The notes under the pieces: model-generated | Told to the model about the DNA's origin: nothing | What the model saw: the letters and a program-made list of their open reading frames with translations, nothing else | The model's database searches: none | Source: DATLGB01 sp038258425 | GTDB lineage: Bacteria; Actinomycetota; Thermoleophilia; Solirubrobacterales; Solirubrobacteraceae | DNA length: 64,000 bases | Assembly: GCA_038258425.1 (NCBI GenBank) | Contig: JBBSPV010000016.1 | Span: 1-64,000, forward strand | Direction: 5' to 3' | Translations under genes and position numbers: made by a program | Shown: positions 50,188 to 59,087 of the stretch, in pieces | How the letters are laid out: every line of letters begins with the position of its first letter | Numbering within the stretch: position 1 is the stretch's first letter

Positions 50188-51128
50188 GCGATCGCCGCCT
50201 CCCCGGAAGGCGGCTGACACCGCTCGGCGAGCGTCGGGTTGAGCATCGCCGAGGCGACGATCACCCGGCTGATGACGTAGAGCCAGACGAGCAGCGTGAA
50301 CGCGGCCCCGAGCGGCCCATAGGTGTTGGAGGCACGTTCGATCCGGCCGGCGATGAACAGCACGGTGCCCAGATGGACCACCTGGACGCCGAGCGCGACG
50401 AGCAGCGCACCGGGCACGAGCGCGGTCCAGTCCGCGCGGCCGCGCGGCAGCAGCCAGGAGACGACGAGCCAGATGGCGAAGAAGCCGGCGAGCGCCGCGA
50501 CGCTGACCACCGGTCCAACCAGTCCCAGCTCCGCGCGTGCCTTCCCGGCTACGGCAATCACAGCGGCGAAGGCGGCCATCGCCGCGAGCAGTACGAGCGC
50601 GGCGGGCAGCGGGCGGCGGAAGCGGCCCACACCGCCCTCCCACGCCAGGCTGTGCACCGCCCGGATCGCACGGGCGGCGGAATTCGCGGACAGCAGCAGC
50701 GCAAGGACCGCAAAGATGAACACCGACCAGCGGGTCCCGGCCGACAGCTTCGCGGAGTCGGCAACGGACTCGAGCACCGTCGGCCCGATCCCGACCGCCT
50801 CCCCCGCCTGCTTCGGGGTGCTCCGATCCAGCGTCGTCGCATAGCCGAGGATCACGGCCACCAGGAGCGCGAGCGGCAGCAGCGCGCCGAACAGCCGGAA
50901 CGCCAAGGCCCCAGCGAGCAGCCCCCCGCCGTGGCGCCGGTCGTGCCTGAGCGTGCGCAGCGCGTGCTCCGAGCCGGGCGTTCGCAGTGCGCGCGCCAGA
51001 GCGCGATCGCGCGCGCGGTCGATCCGCTCCCCGGTGCGGCGCGGCGACGATGTGGGGTCCGGGTCGTGCCCGACAGGCTCGGCCGGCTCGTCGACCGGTG
51101 TGGTCTTCGTCCGCGCCGCGTCGAGCAT
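50184..51128 (-). CDS. YihY/BrkB family inner membrane protein
   Basis: A 314-aa membrane protein of the YihY (BrkB) family. After a polar N-terminal 65 residues, LAGALAFRLFGALLPLALLVAV marks the first membrane segment. Later features are RAIRAVHSLAWEG, the Gly/Pro-rich LLPRGRADWTALVPGALLV and NTYGPLGAAFTLLVWLYVIS, all of which are typical. Known as a misnamed ribonuclease, the family is of unknown function. ATG at 51128. It leads the YihY, 254-aa and RDD unit. It is divergent from the gene at 51324. Confidence 0.85.
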   Translation of the reverse strand: MLDAARTKTTPVDEPAEPVGHDPDPTSSPRRTGERIDRARDRALARALRTPGSEHALRTLRHDRRHGGGLLAGALAFRLFGALLPLALLVAVILGYATTLDRSTPKQAGEAVGIGPTVLESVADSAKLSAGTRWSVFIFAVLALLLSANSAARAIRAVHSLAWEGGVGRFRRPLPAALVLLAAMAAFAAVIAVAGKARAELGLVGPVVSVAALAGFFAIWLVVSWLLPRGRADWTALVPGALLVALGVQVVHLGTVLFIAGRIERASNTYGPLGAAFTLLVWLYVISRVIVASAMLNPTLAERCQPPSGEAAIA

Positions 51129-51323
51129 CAGCGGCGCGATGGTCGCGCCGGGCCACGCCGCGGGCAATGGGGCGCACCGGTAGACGTGCGTGGTGCCTCC
51201 ACCTGTGCGACTTCCGGAGCCACCCGCCACCGGCGGCACGGTGTTCGCGCGGGATGCCCACCCCACTCTCGGACACCGGCGGGCGTCATTGCGGCGAGGC
51301 GTGGCCCGTGGACTCCTACGGGG

Positions 51324-52709
51324 ATGACGCAGCCGCCCGTCCGCCGGAGAGGCATCGCCCTGTCGCTCGTCGTGCTTGCGTCGGTCGTCGCCCTCGTCGC
51401 GATCTTCTCCGTGTGGATCAACCGGCAGGTCCTCAACACGGACAACTGGACGGCCACCAGCAGCCGTCTGCTCGAGCAGCCCACGATCCGCAACCGCGTC
51501 GCCGGCTTCCTCGTCGACGAGCTCTACGCCAACGTCGACGTCGAGAGCGAGATCCGAACCGCGCTCCCGCTGCGCGCGCAACCGCTCGCCGGCCCGGCCG
51601 CCGGTGCCCTGCGCGGCCTCGCCGAGAAGGCCGCCCGGGAGGTGCTGGCCCGTCCGCGTGCGCAACTCGCCTGGGAGCGCGCCAACCGCGAGTCCCACAA
51701 GCTGCTGCTCAAGGTGCTCGAGGGGGGCGGACCGATCGTTTCCACGCGCGGGGGCGTCGTGGTGCTGGACCTCAAGCAGCTGCTCATCGAGATGCAGGCG
51801 CGCGTCGGTCTCGGCGGCCGAGTGGCGAAGGCCCTGCCCGCCGGCGCGGCGCAGCTCACGATCCTGCGCTCGGACCAGCTGAGCGGGGCGCAGGCTGCCT
51901 TCCGGATCCTGCGTCCCCTGCCCATCGTGCTCGTCTCGCTGTCGTTGCTGCTCTTCGCCATCGCGCTGGTGGTCTCGCCCGGTTGGCGGCGCAAGGCCGT
52001 GCGGGCCTACGGCATCGGCCTGATCGCCGCAGGCGCCCTCGCCCTCGCCGCGCTGTCGATCCTCGGCAACACCGTGGTCGGCTCGCTCGCCAGCACGGCG
52101 GCCGCCAAACCCGCGATCGCGGATACCTGGACGGTGGCCACGACGCTGCTCCACGTGGTCGCCGTGTCCACGATCGGCTACGGCGTGCTGCTGTTCGTCG
52201 GCGCGCTGCTGGCCGGCCCGACGCGTGCCGCGACGACCATCCGGCGCATCCTGGCCCCGTACCTGCGAGAGCCCGAGATCGCCTACGCGGGCCTCCTCCT
52301 GCTGCTCGCCGTCGGAATCCTCTGGTGGTCGCCGACGCCGGCGACGCGCAACCCCGTCACCGCCATCCTCCTCGCCATCCTGATCGCCATCGGCTTCGAG
52401 GGCCTGCGCCGGATGACGGCCCGTGAGTTCCCCGACGCCGACCGCAAGGCGGCCGAGCGCCGCGGTCGCGAGCGGCTCGCTCACGCCGTCGCCGCGCTGC
52501 GCGGATGGGCGAGCTCGGGCGCCGGTGCGGTGATGCGTCAGGCGCCGGCCGGGCCGGCGGGGGCCGCCGAGGGCGACGACGTGCCACCCGCCCAGGAAGG
52601 GCGCCTCGAACGGCTCGAGCGGCTCGGCCGCCTGCACGACGCCGGCACGGTCGACGACGAGGAGTTCCGCGCCGAGAAGGCGCGCATCCTCAGTGGAGCA
52701 GCGCCTTGA
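51324..52709 (+). CDS. Integral membrane protein with C-terminal SHOCT domain
   Basis: A 461-aa protein. An N-terminal anchor helix (GIALSLVVLASVVALVAIFSV, about 10-30, as read with short flanks) precedes an extracytoplasmic helical domain (about 35-190). Four further membrane helices follow (about 200-375). A C-terminal SHOCT motif ends the protein (RLERLGRLHDAGTVDDEEFR then KARILSG). No family name is certain. ATG at 51324; upstream open frame overlaps the divergent YihY gene and is not used. The 3' end overlaps the convergent gene at 52690 by 20 bp. Confidence 0.78.
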   Translation: MTQPPVRRRGIALSLVVLASVVALVAIFSVWINRQVLNTDNWTATSSRLLEQPTIRNRVAGFLVDELYANVDVESEIRTALPLRAQPLAGPAAGALRGLAEKAAREVLARPRAQLAWERANRESHKLLLKVLEGGGPIVSTRGGVVVLDLKQLLIEMQARVGLGGRVAKALPAGAAQLTILRSDQLSGAQAAFRILRPLPIVLVSLSLLLFAIALVVSPGWRRKAVRAYGIGLIAAGALALAALSILGNTVVGSLASTAAAKPAIADTWTVATTLLHVVAVSTIGYGVLLFVGALLAGPTRAATTIRRILAPYLREPEIAYAGLLLLLAVGILWWSPTPATRNPVTAILLAILIAIGFEGLRRMTAREFPDADRKAAERRGRERLAHAVAALRGWASSGAGAVMRQAPAGPAGAAEGDDVPPAQEGRLERLERLGRLHDAGTVDDEEFRAEKARILSGAAP

Positions 52710-53181
52710 GACCGATCAAGACCACCCCGATCAGGCCCACCGCAACGGCGTGGACGATCGAGGCGGAGAGGCTCCTGCCCGCCAGCCGGGCGCCCAGGTA
52801 GCCGTAGAGCGCGATCAACCCCAGCCCAGACCACTTAGCGACGGTGAATGCCGTGGCGAGTTCGATCGCGCCCACGGCCGCGAGTACGAAGAAGGCGGCC
52901 GGGAAGCCGACCCCGAAGCCGACCGCGCCCGCCTGCTCGGCGATGCTGCGCAGGTGCGCCCCATCGACCCGCCGGTGCGTCCGCGCCTCCGCTCCGATGA
53001 CGTCGCTGTACAGCTCGGCGAGGCTGACGGCGAGCGCCGTCGCGCCGATGGAGCCCGCCACCACGACCGCGTCCGGCGGATGGTCCTGCAAGGCGACCAC
53101 GAGCGCCAGGCCGATGATGGCGCCGTAGATGACGCGCGACACCTGGGCGGATCCGAGATGGGCTTCGATCGCTGCTCGCAC
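52690..53181 (-). CDS. Hypothetical membrane protein, VIT-like layout
   Basis: A 163-aa protein with four or five hydrophobic helices. The opening SRVIYGAIIGLALVVAL and the conserved-looking GATALAVSLAELYSDVIGAE recall VIT/CCC1-type transporters, but it is shorter and the match is not decisive. The GTG start at 53181. Its 3' end overlaps the 51324 gene by 20 bp. The function is unknown. Confidence 0.65.
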   Translation of the reverse strand: MRAAIEAHLGSAQVSRVIYGAIIGLALVVALQDHPPDAVVVAGSIGATALAVSLAELYSDVIGAEARTHRRVDGAHLRSIAEQAGAVGFGVGFPAAFFVLAAVGAIELATAFTVAKWSGLGLIALYGYLGARLAGRSLSASIVHAVAVGLIGVVLIGLKALLH

Positions 53182-53286
53182 GGACCCTCCGCCGACCCTA
53201 CCGGCGCCGAGCCACCGGCGTCACCTCGTTCGGACGATGACGCCGTCAGCACGCTGGTGATGATCGATGGGACCGAAAGGAGCACC

Positions 53287-53583
53287 ATGGCGACCGGCAC
53301 TCAGACCCAGACCGGTGGGGCCGCCCTCCAGAGCCGGCGCGACGGGAGCGCGAAGCGCGCCATCCTGCGAGTTCGTGGGCGGGCGTGTGCGGCAAGGATG
53401 GGTCCGATGCGCTGCCGGTCGAGTTGCGGCCGGCCGAGGTCGAGCCGGCCCGGCGCAAGCGCCGGCCCTGGAAGTCCGCCGCTCACCAACCACACGAACG
53501 GAGCCGAACAGGCGCTCGAACACGCCACGATCCACGCCTGGACCACCATCAGCATCAAGCACGACTGGACCAGCGAATTCTGA
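53287..53583 (+). CDS. Small hypothetical protein, probably frame-disrupted
   Basis: A 98-aa frame beginning MATGTQTQTGGAALQSRRDG directly after a good AAAGGAG ribosome-binding site. The first 28 codons and the last 35 (from LTNHTNGAEQALEHATIHAW to the end) look coding, with G/C-rich third positions. The middle (about 53370-53480) does not in this frame: its codons there are Cys/Arg/Ser-rich. Another forward frame gives a more natural product there (GSDALPVELRPAEVEPARRK). Two compensating frameshifts or sequencing errors are the simplest reading. No family is recognised. Confidence 0.45.
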   Translation: MATGTQTQTGGAALQSRRDGSAKRAILRVRGRACAARMGPMRCRSSCGRPRSSRPGASAGPGSPPLTNHTNGAEQALEHATIHAWTTISIKHDWTSEF

Positions 53584-53656
53584 CCCCACCGCGCCGGCGA
53601 AGCCGACGGTTCCGACAGCAGACCACTCAGCCGGCGGGCGCGCACGGTGAGCGGGC

Positions 53657-54037
53657 GTGACCTACGAGCAGACGATCTCGGACGTCGTCAAGGTCGTCGA
53701 GGCCGTCGGAGCGGGGATCATGGTCTTCGGCGGGCTCGGCGCGTTCGTCGTCTTCACGCTGCGCGCCTGGCGCGCCGACACGCTTCAGGGGGTCTACCCC
53801 GCCCTGCGCCGTGACCTGAGCCGCTGCATCCTGCTCGGCCTGGAGGTGCTGATCGTCGCTGACATCGTCAGGACGATCATCGTCGATCCAACCCTCGAAA
53901 GCGTCGCGGTGCTCGGCATCATCGTCGTGATCCGAATCCTCCTCAGCTTCTCGCTCGAGGTCGAGATCGACGGTGTGTGGCCATGGGATCGACGCAGGTT
54001 CGCTGCCCGCGCTCCTGAACCGTCGGACGACCCATGA
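53657..54037 (+). CDS. DUF1622 membrane protein
   Basis: A 126-aa membrane protein of the DUF1622 family. Three hydrophobic helices are visible, with VEAVGAGIMVFGGLGAFVVF first, then the DLSRCILLGLEVLIVADIVR segment and LGIIVVIRILLSFSLEVEI. Arg and Glu residues near the ends of the helices are family-typical. The function is unknown. GTG start at 53657. Downstream is a 136-bp convergent gap with no gene. Confidence 0.85.
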   Translation: MTYEQTISDVVKVVEAVGAGIMVFGGLGAFVVFTLRAWRADTLQGVYPALRRDLSRCILLGLEVLIVADIVRTIIVDPTLESVAVLGIIVVIRILLSFSLEVEIDGVWPWDRRRFAARAPEPSDDP

Positions 54038-54173
54038 GGTGGAGCATGACGGCTTCGAGGGAACGCCCCGGTGACGCTATCGGCCCGCGGCGCGCCTGCC
54101 GCAGCCGATCGACACCCGACCTCCCATCCGGGCTTTCGCTCCATCATCGCCGATTGACCGGAAGGCCCGCTTC

Positions 54174-55298
54174 TCAGCCGGCGGGCGCGTACGGCTCGGG
54201 CCGCCGCACGGCGCCCCGGCCGAGCACCTCGACCGTCTCCCCGGGGGCGCAGGCGCCGATGTCGTGCGCCTCGTCGCGCAGCCGGCGGCGCAGGACCGCC
54301 AGCGCCGGGAGGCCGAGCAGCGCCGGGATGGCCAGCAGCAGCCCGCGGTAGGCGATCACCGCGGCGGCTGCGTCCGTCGCGTCGACGCCGTAGAGCACGA
54401 GCGTCCCGATGAGGCCGGCGTCGACGCCGCCGATCCCGCCGGGGATCGGGATCAGGCTGCCGAGCTGGCCGATGATGTAGGCGACGAGCAGCACGCCGGC
54501 CGGCGGCACGTCGTTGCCGAAGGCGGCGAAGCAGACGCCGAGCATCGCGACGTCGAAGAGCATGTACCCTCCCGCGCCGGCCAGGATCGCCGGATCGCCC
54601 GTGCGCAGCAGCCGCAGCGCCTCGTCCACTCCGTCGGCGACGGCGCTCGCGGCCGCGGTGAGCCGGGCGCGCATCGAGCGCCGGGCGAGCGCACCCGCCA
54701 GCCGGCGCGCCGCGAGGGCGAGCGCGATCGCCAGCGCGGCGGCCACGGCGGGGATCAGGCCGAGCGCGCCGCTCGGGGAGCCGTGCAGCACCCCGGTGGC
54801 CAGCGCCACCCCGCCGAGCCCGAGGAAGCCGACGTTGGCGAGACTCGTGACCAAGAAGAACGCCACCGTGCGCCGGGCGATGAAGGCGGCATCGAGCCCG
54901 CCGCGGCGCAGGATCCACGCACCGAGCGCGAGCCCGCCCGCTCCTCCGATCGAGAAGACGGAGTTCGCCGCGAGCTCGGAGAGCCCGATCTCGGTGCTCG
55001 TGCGCCAGCTCATGCGCCGGCAGAACACGCCGCGGAACACGAGCACGTAGGCCGCACACGACCCGAGCTGGAGGACGGCGGCGAGCAGGAGCCAACCGGG
55101 CTGGGCGCCCGCGAAGCGGTCGCGCAACGACGCCAGGCCGGGAACGAGGACGACCGCCGCGGCGACGAGAAGCACGATCGCGGAGAGGATCACGAGCGAC
55201 CGCCGCAGCCGTGACGCTGAGAACTCCTCCGGGAGCGGCTCGGCTTCGATCTCGACCGCGTCGAGGTACTCGACGGTGAAGCGCGGTCGCGAGTCCAT
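54174..55298 (-). CDS. UPF0104 / lysylphosphatidylglycerol synthase TM-domain protein
   Basis: A 374-aa membrane protein with about eight hydrophobic helices. The signature IGQLGSLIPIPGGIGGVDAG (about 285-304) identifies the LPG_synthase_TM (UPF0104) family, flippase-type domains sometimes attached to MprF lysyltransferases. The lysyltransferase domain is absent, so it is a stand-alone membrane part, possibly moving lipid or polyprenyl-linked substrate. ATG at 55298. It is divergent from the VOC gene at 55369 with 70 bp between. Confidence 0.85.
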   Translation of the reverse strand: MDSRPRFTVEYLDAVEIEAEPLPEEFSASRLRRSLVILSAIVLLVAAAVVLVPGLASLRDRFAGAQPGWLLLAAVLQLGSCAAYVLVFRGVFCRRMSWRTSTEIGLSELAANSVFSIGGAGGLALGAWILRRGGLDAAFIARRTVAFFLVTSLANVGFLGLGGVALATGVLHGSPSGALGLIPAVAAALAIALALAARRLAGALARRSMRARLTAAASAVADGVDEALRLLRTGDPAILAGAGGYMLFDVAMLGVCFAAFGNDVPPAGVLLVAYIIGQLGSLIPIPGGIGGVDAGLIGTLVLYGVDATDAAAAVIAYRGLLLAIPALLGLPALAVLRRRLRDEAHDIGACAPGETVEVLGRGAVRRPEPYAPAG

Positions 55299-55368
55299 CA
55301 GAGGGGTCTAGTCGGTCGGGCGTAGAGTTGCGCGAGCCCCGGCAACACGCTGCGAGGAGGAGCGGTAC

Positions 55369-56202
55369 GTGACCGATCAGCGAACCTACCCGCACGGGGT
55401 GCCGTGCTGGGTCGACACGGAGCAGCGCGACCTCGACGCCGCCTGCCGCTTCTACGGCGGGCTGTTCGGCTGGACGTTCGAGGACGCGATGCCCGCCGAC
55501 GCAGCCGGCTCCTACCTGATCGCCTCGCTGGACGGCCAAGACGTCGCGGCGATCGCGCCGGCGACCGGCGACGCGGCGGCGGACTGGAACACGTACGTCG
55601 CGGTGGACGACGCCGATGCGTGCGCCGCGGCGGTGACTGACGCGGGTGGGAGGGTGCTCGTCGAACCGGTCGACGCCGGGCCGGGCGGACGGCTGGCGGC
55701 CTGCGCGGAGCCGCGCAGCGCGCGCTTTCGCCTCTGGCAGCCGCGCCGGCGCCTCGGCGCCCAACTCGTCAACGCGGCGGGCATGTGGAACTTCAGCGAC
55801 CTACGCACGGGCGACCCAGCTACGGCTGCGACCTTCTATACGGCGGTGTTCGACTGGGCCATCGAGGACCTCGGCTTCGCGACCATGATCCGCCGGCCCG
55901 GCTACGGCGACCATCTGGAGGCGACGGTCGATCCCGACATCCGCAAGCGGCAGGCGGGCGTGACGGCGCCGCCCGGCTTCGAGGACACGATCGCCTGGAT
56001 CGCGGAGACCACGGGTGGCGAGCCCGACCACTGGCACGTCACCTTCAGCGTGGCGGACCGCGACGACTCGGCCGGGCGCGCGGAAGCACTCGGCGCCACC
56101 GTCCTCACGTCGCAGGACACGCAGTGGACGAAAGCGGCGCTGGTGCGCGACCCGCAGGGCGCCGAGCTCACCCTCAGCCAGTTCACGCCGCCTGAGGACT
56201 AG
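55369..56202 (+). CDS. Two-domain VOC (glyoxalase/bleomycin-resistance) protein
   Basis: A 277-aa protein of tandem VOC-type beta-alpha-beta modules (about 8-125 and 140-272). The first begins GVPCWVDTEQRDLDAACRFY and the second WNFSDLRTGDPATAATFYTA, a typical repeat. Such proteins include antibiotic-sequestering and dioxygenase-like members, often called 27-kDa antigen or CFP30B-like in mycobacteria. Metal ligands are not clear. The GTG start follows GGAGGAG. It converges with the sulfatase gene at 56245 (42-bp gap). Confidence 0.88.
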   Translation: MTDQRTYPHGVPCWVDTEQRDLDAACRFYGGLFGWTFEDAMPADAAGSYLIASLDGQDVAAIAPATGDAAADWNTYVAVDDADACAAAVTDAGGRVLVEPVDAGPGGRLAACAEPRSARFRLWQPRRRLGAQLVNAAGMWNFSDLRTGDPATAATFYTAVFDWAIEDLGFATMIRRPGYGDHLEATVDPDIRKRQAGVTAPPGFEDTIAWIAETTGGEPDHWHVTFSVADRDDSAGRAEALGATVLTSQDTQWTKAALVRDPQGAELTLSQFTPPED

Positions 56203-56244
56203 GGCGCGGTCAGGAGGAACCTCCGAGTTCGGGATAGCGTCGGG

Positions 56245-58590
56245 CTACTGCTGAGCGAACGCGATGCGGGCCTCCTGGGCGAGGTCGACGAAGGCGTCGC
56301 CGCTGACGTCGATCACGACCCGCTTGATGGTGCCGCCGACGAAGGCCCACGGTGCGTCGCCGGCGAAGTCGTCGGCGACGGGCTCGGAGCCCGACCGCCC
56401 GACGACGAGACCGCCGCCGCCGAGTCCGAACTTCGCGGGTTGGGTCCGGATCGTCGCCTCGCCGTGCTGTTCGTCTCGGATGTGGAGGCTCAGCGTGCCC
56501 TGGGTCGGCATCGTCTCGCCCTCGCGCTCGAACGACGCGGAGAGCACGACGTGTCCAGTGGGGATCGGTTCGTCGGCTTCGACGACCTGCACGAGCTCGC
56601 CGATCCAGTTGTAGACGTACTTGAGCTTGCCATCCTTCACGTATAGGGCGTGTCCGCCGAAGCGTGAGCCCTGGGAGAGGATGACTCCGCTGGCTTCCGG
56701 CGTGTCGATCTCCAGCTCTGCGGCGATCGTGTACGAGCGGTTGCGGATGTTCGGGGCCACCGACTCGGGCACCTCGGCCCCGCCGGGGTAGAACACGTAC
56801 CGCGAGCGCGGCTTGGAAACCTGGGGCCGTTCCGTGGTGAGAATCTCGACGGCGCTGCGTGACTCGAGTGGGAGCGCCCCGTACTTGCCCGCTTCGGCCC
56901 ACCACAACGCGATCAGCTCCTGCAGCTTCACGGGGTGCTGGTCGCTGAGGTCGTGACATTCGCTCGGATCCGCCTCGGTGTCGAACAGCTCCCAGCGCTG
57001 CTGGTGGAAGTCACCCCAAGAGTCGGGCGCTGCGGGCACTGCGGTCGCCGCCTTCCAGCCGCTGTGCCAGATCGCGCGGGTGCCGAGCATGGAATAGAAC
57101 TGGGTCTGCTTGCGCGTCGGGGCGTCGGCGTCGCCGAAGCTGTCCGTGAAGCTCACGCCCTCGAGCGGCTTCTGCGTGTAGCCGTTGACGACGTCTGGCA
57201 GCTCGACGCCGAGCGCCTCCAGGAGCGTCGGCACGATGTCGACCGCGTGGCAGTACCCGTGGCGCACCTCGCCGACGTTCTCGATGCCCTTCGGCCAGGA
57301 CACGATCAATGGGTCCGCGGTCCCGCCCTCGTAGTTCGAGTAGCGCTTCCACATCTTGAAGGGCGTGTTGAACGCCCATGCCCAACCGGTCGGGTAGTGG
57401 TTGTAGGTCCGCGTCCCGCCCAGCTCGTCGAGGTACTTGAGGTTCTCCTCCATCGTGTCGGGGATGCCGTTGAAGAACTTGTTCTCGTTGATCGAGCCGT
57501 TCGGACCGCCCTCGCCCGAGGCGCCGTTGTCGGAGACGAGGACGATGATCGTGTTGTCGAGTTGTCCTGACCCTTCAAGGTGATCCAACAGCCGCCCCAG
57601 CTCGTGGTCGGCGTGGCTGAGAAAGCCGGCGTACACCTCCGCCATGCGGGAGAACAGCCGCTGCTCCTCATCGGACAGCGAACCCCACGGACGCACCTGG
57701 TCGAGCTCCGACCACAGCTTGCCGTCGTGACTCGTGGTCTCCACGTAGGGGTTGATGGGGGACAGCTCCGTGCCCTCCGGAAGAATCCCCAACTCCTTCT
57801 GGCGGTCGAAGACGAGCTCGCGGTAGGCCTCGTAGCCCATGTCGAAGCGGCCCGCGTACTTGTCGGCCCACTCCTTCGGAACGTGATGCGGCGCGTGTGC
57901 CGCGCCCGGGCAGTAGTAGAGGAAGAACGGCTTGTCCGGCGCGATCGCGTGCGCGTCCTGGACGAACTCGATCGCCTTGTCGGTCAGGTCGACCGTCAGG
58001 TGGTAGCCCTGCTCAGGCGTCTGCGGCTGCTGGACGGGATGGTTGTCGTAGACGAGGTCCGGATACCACTGATTCGTCTCGCCCCCGAGGAAGCCGTAGT
58101 AGCGCTCGAACCCACGTCCGAGCGGCCACTGCCGCTTCGACGAGGCGAGATTCATCTCATCCTCCGCGCACAGGTGCCACTTGCCGACGTGGTAGGTGTT
58201 CCAGCCCCGCTCGCCGAGCACCTCGGCGAGGTTCGCGCACTCGAACGGGATGTGGCCGTTGGCGTTCGGAAAGCCCGACGTGGCCTCGGTGATGCAGCCC
58301 ATCCCGTTCGTCGTGTGGTTGCGGCCGGTCAACAGGCACGAGCGAGTCGGCGAGCACAGCGCCGTGGTGTGGAAGCTCGTGTACGACAGTCCTTGCTCCG
58401 CGATGCGCTTGATGTTCGGCGTCTCGATCAGGCCGCCGTAGGGCTCCATCGCCGAGAACCCGACATCGTCGAGCACGACGTACACGACGTTGGGCGCACC
58501 CTCGGGGGCGACCGGCTGCGTGTACGGATCCCAGTCCGGGACGGAGTCCTTGATATCGATGTTGACAACGCCCTTGAACGGCCTCGCCAC
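56245..58590 (-). CDS. Type I (formylglycine) sulfatase, second copy
   Basis: A 781-aa cytosolic sulfatase. VYVVLDDVGFSAMEPYGG binds the metal, the maturation motif CSPTR begins at Cys79 in TTALCSPTRSCLLTGRNHT, and GAAHAPHHVPKEWADKYAGR and LVSDNGASGEGGPNGS are active-site blocks. The C-terminal beta domain has GGHALYVKDGKLKYVYNW. It has the same plan as the sulfatase at 30531, so the two arose by an older duplication. The GTG start at 58590 follows GAGGTGA. It requires the FGE at 25665-26570. A truncated HAD hydrolase gene lies 6 bp upstream on the same strand, suggesting a former operon. Confidence 0.93.
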   Translation of the reverse strand: MARPFKGVVNIDIKDSVPDWDPYTQPVAPEGAPNVVYVVLDDVGFSAMEPYGGLIETPNIKRIAEQGLSYTSFHTTALCSPTRSCLLTGRNHTTNGMGCITEATSGFPNANGHIPFECANLAEVLGERGWNTYHVGKWHLCAEDEMNLASSKRQWPLGRGFERYYGFLGGETNQWYPDLVYDNHPVQQPQTPEQGYHLTVDLTDKAIEFVQDAHAIAPDKPFFLYYCPGAAHAPHHVPKEWADKYAGRFDMGYEAYRELVFDRQKELGILPEGTELSPINPYVETTSHDGKLWSELDQVRPWGSLSDEEQRLFSRMAEVYAGFLSHADHELGRLLDHLEGSGQLDNTIIVLVSDNGASGEGGPNGSINENKFFNGIPDTMEENLKYLDELGGTRTYNHYPTGWAWAFNTPFKMWKRYSNYEGGTADPLIVSWPKGIENVGEVRHGYCHAVDIVPTLLEALGVELPDVVNGYTQKPLEGVSFTDSFGDADAPTRKQTQFYSMLGTRAIWHSGWKAATAVPAAPDSWGDFHQQRWELFDTEADPSECHDLSDQHPVKLQELIALWWAEAGKYGALPLESRSAVEILTTERPQVSKPRSRYVFYPGGAEVPESVAPNIRNRSYTIAAELEIDTPEASGVILSQGSRFGGHALYVKDGKLKYVYNWIGELVQVVEADEPIPTGHVVLSASFEREGETMPTQGTLSLHIRDEQHGEATIRTQPAKFGLGGGGLVVGRSGSEPVADDFAGDAPWAFVGGTIKRVVIDVSGDAFVDLAQEARIAFAQQ

Positions 58591-58596
58591 GATTCG

Positions 58597-58983
58597 TCAC
58601 CTCGCTTGAGATCGGGTCGGCAACCCCACGCGCGGCGCGGTCGGGCTGTCGACATACTCAGACGGAGACGGGATGACCGCATCGTCCGAATCGGGTGAAC
58701 GGCGCGAGCCGATCGGATTCCTAGGCTGAAACACGGCGTTCCAGTGCTGCTCGACGCTGACGACCGTCCATCCGTCCTCGCCAGCCTGCTGGAGTGCGTC
58801 TTCAGCGCCGCTCGTGTGGTCGAACTCGCGGTCGGCGTCGTCGTGGAGCAGGAGCATCGGCAGGAAGGGCCTGTGCTTATGCTGGACGAACTCGAGCATC
58901 GCGATGTCACCGTTGGAGTTGCCGGCGGCGAGCAGCGGACGGTGGCCGATGCGGCTCCAGATGTGAACCGGCTTGTGTGGACC
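58597..58983 (-). pseudogene. Truncated HAD-type hydrolase (C-terminal fragment)
   Basis: On the minus strand, a frame reads KPVHIWSRIGHRPLLAAGNS then NGDIAMLEFV, followed by LPMLLLHDDADREFDHTSGA and GWTVVSVEQHWNAVF. This is the C-terminal third of a HAD-family phosphatase with the conserved GNSNGDI acidic motif. The catalytic N-terminal DxDGT part is missing: upstream sequence (58984-59087) has no matching homology before the divergent gene at 59088. The C-terminus also runs on about 40 residues past the usual end before a stop 6 bp from the sulfatase. It is best read as a 5'-truncated remnant. HAD and sulfatase genes are often neighbours, so it may once have been in the sulfatase operon. 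Confidence 0.7.
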
Positions 58984-59087
58984 GGCAGACGACCTGACCG
59001 CGGAGCGGCCTGCCGCAGCCGCGGCGGTGCCTTGACGCCCAGGCGTACCTGCACGCCGCAGCGCACCGACGCATAAGCTGCCCGCCC

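Noticed and set aside
50046..51323. Upstream extension of the SHOCT membrane protein
   Set aside because: The region is occupied by the YihY gene on the opposite strand, and the membrane anchor places the start at 51324.
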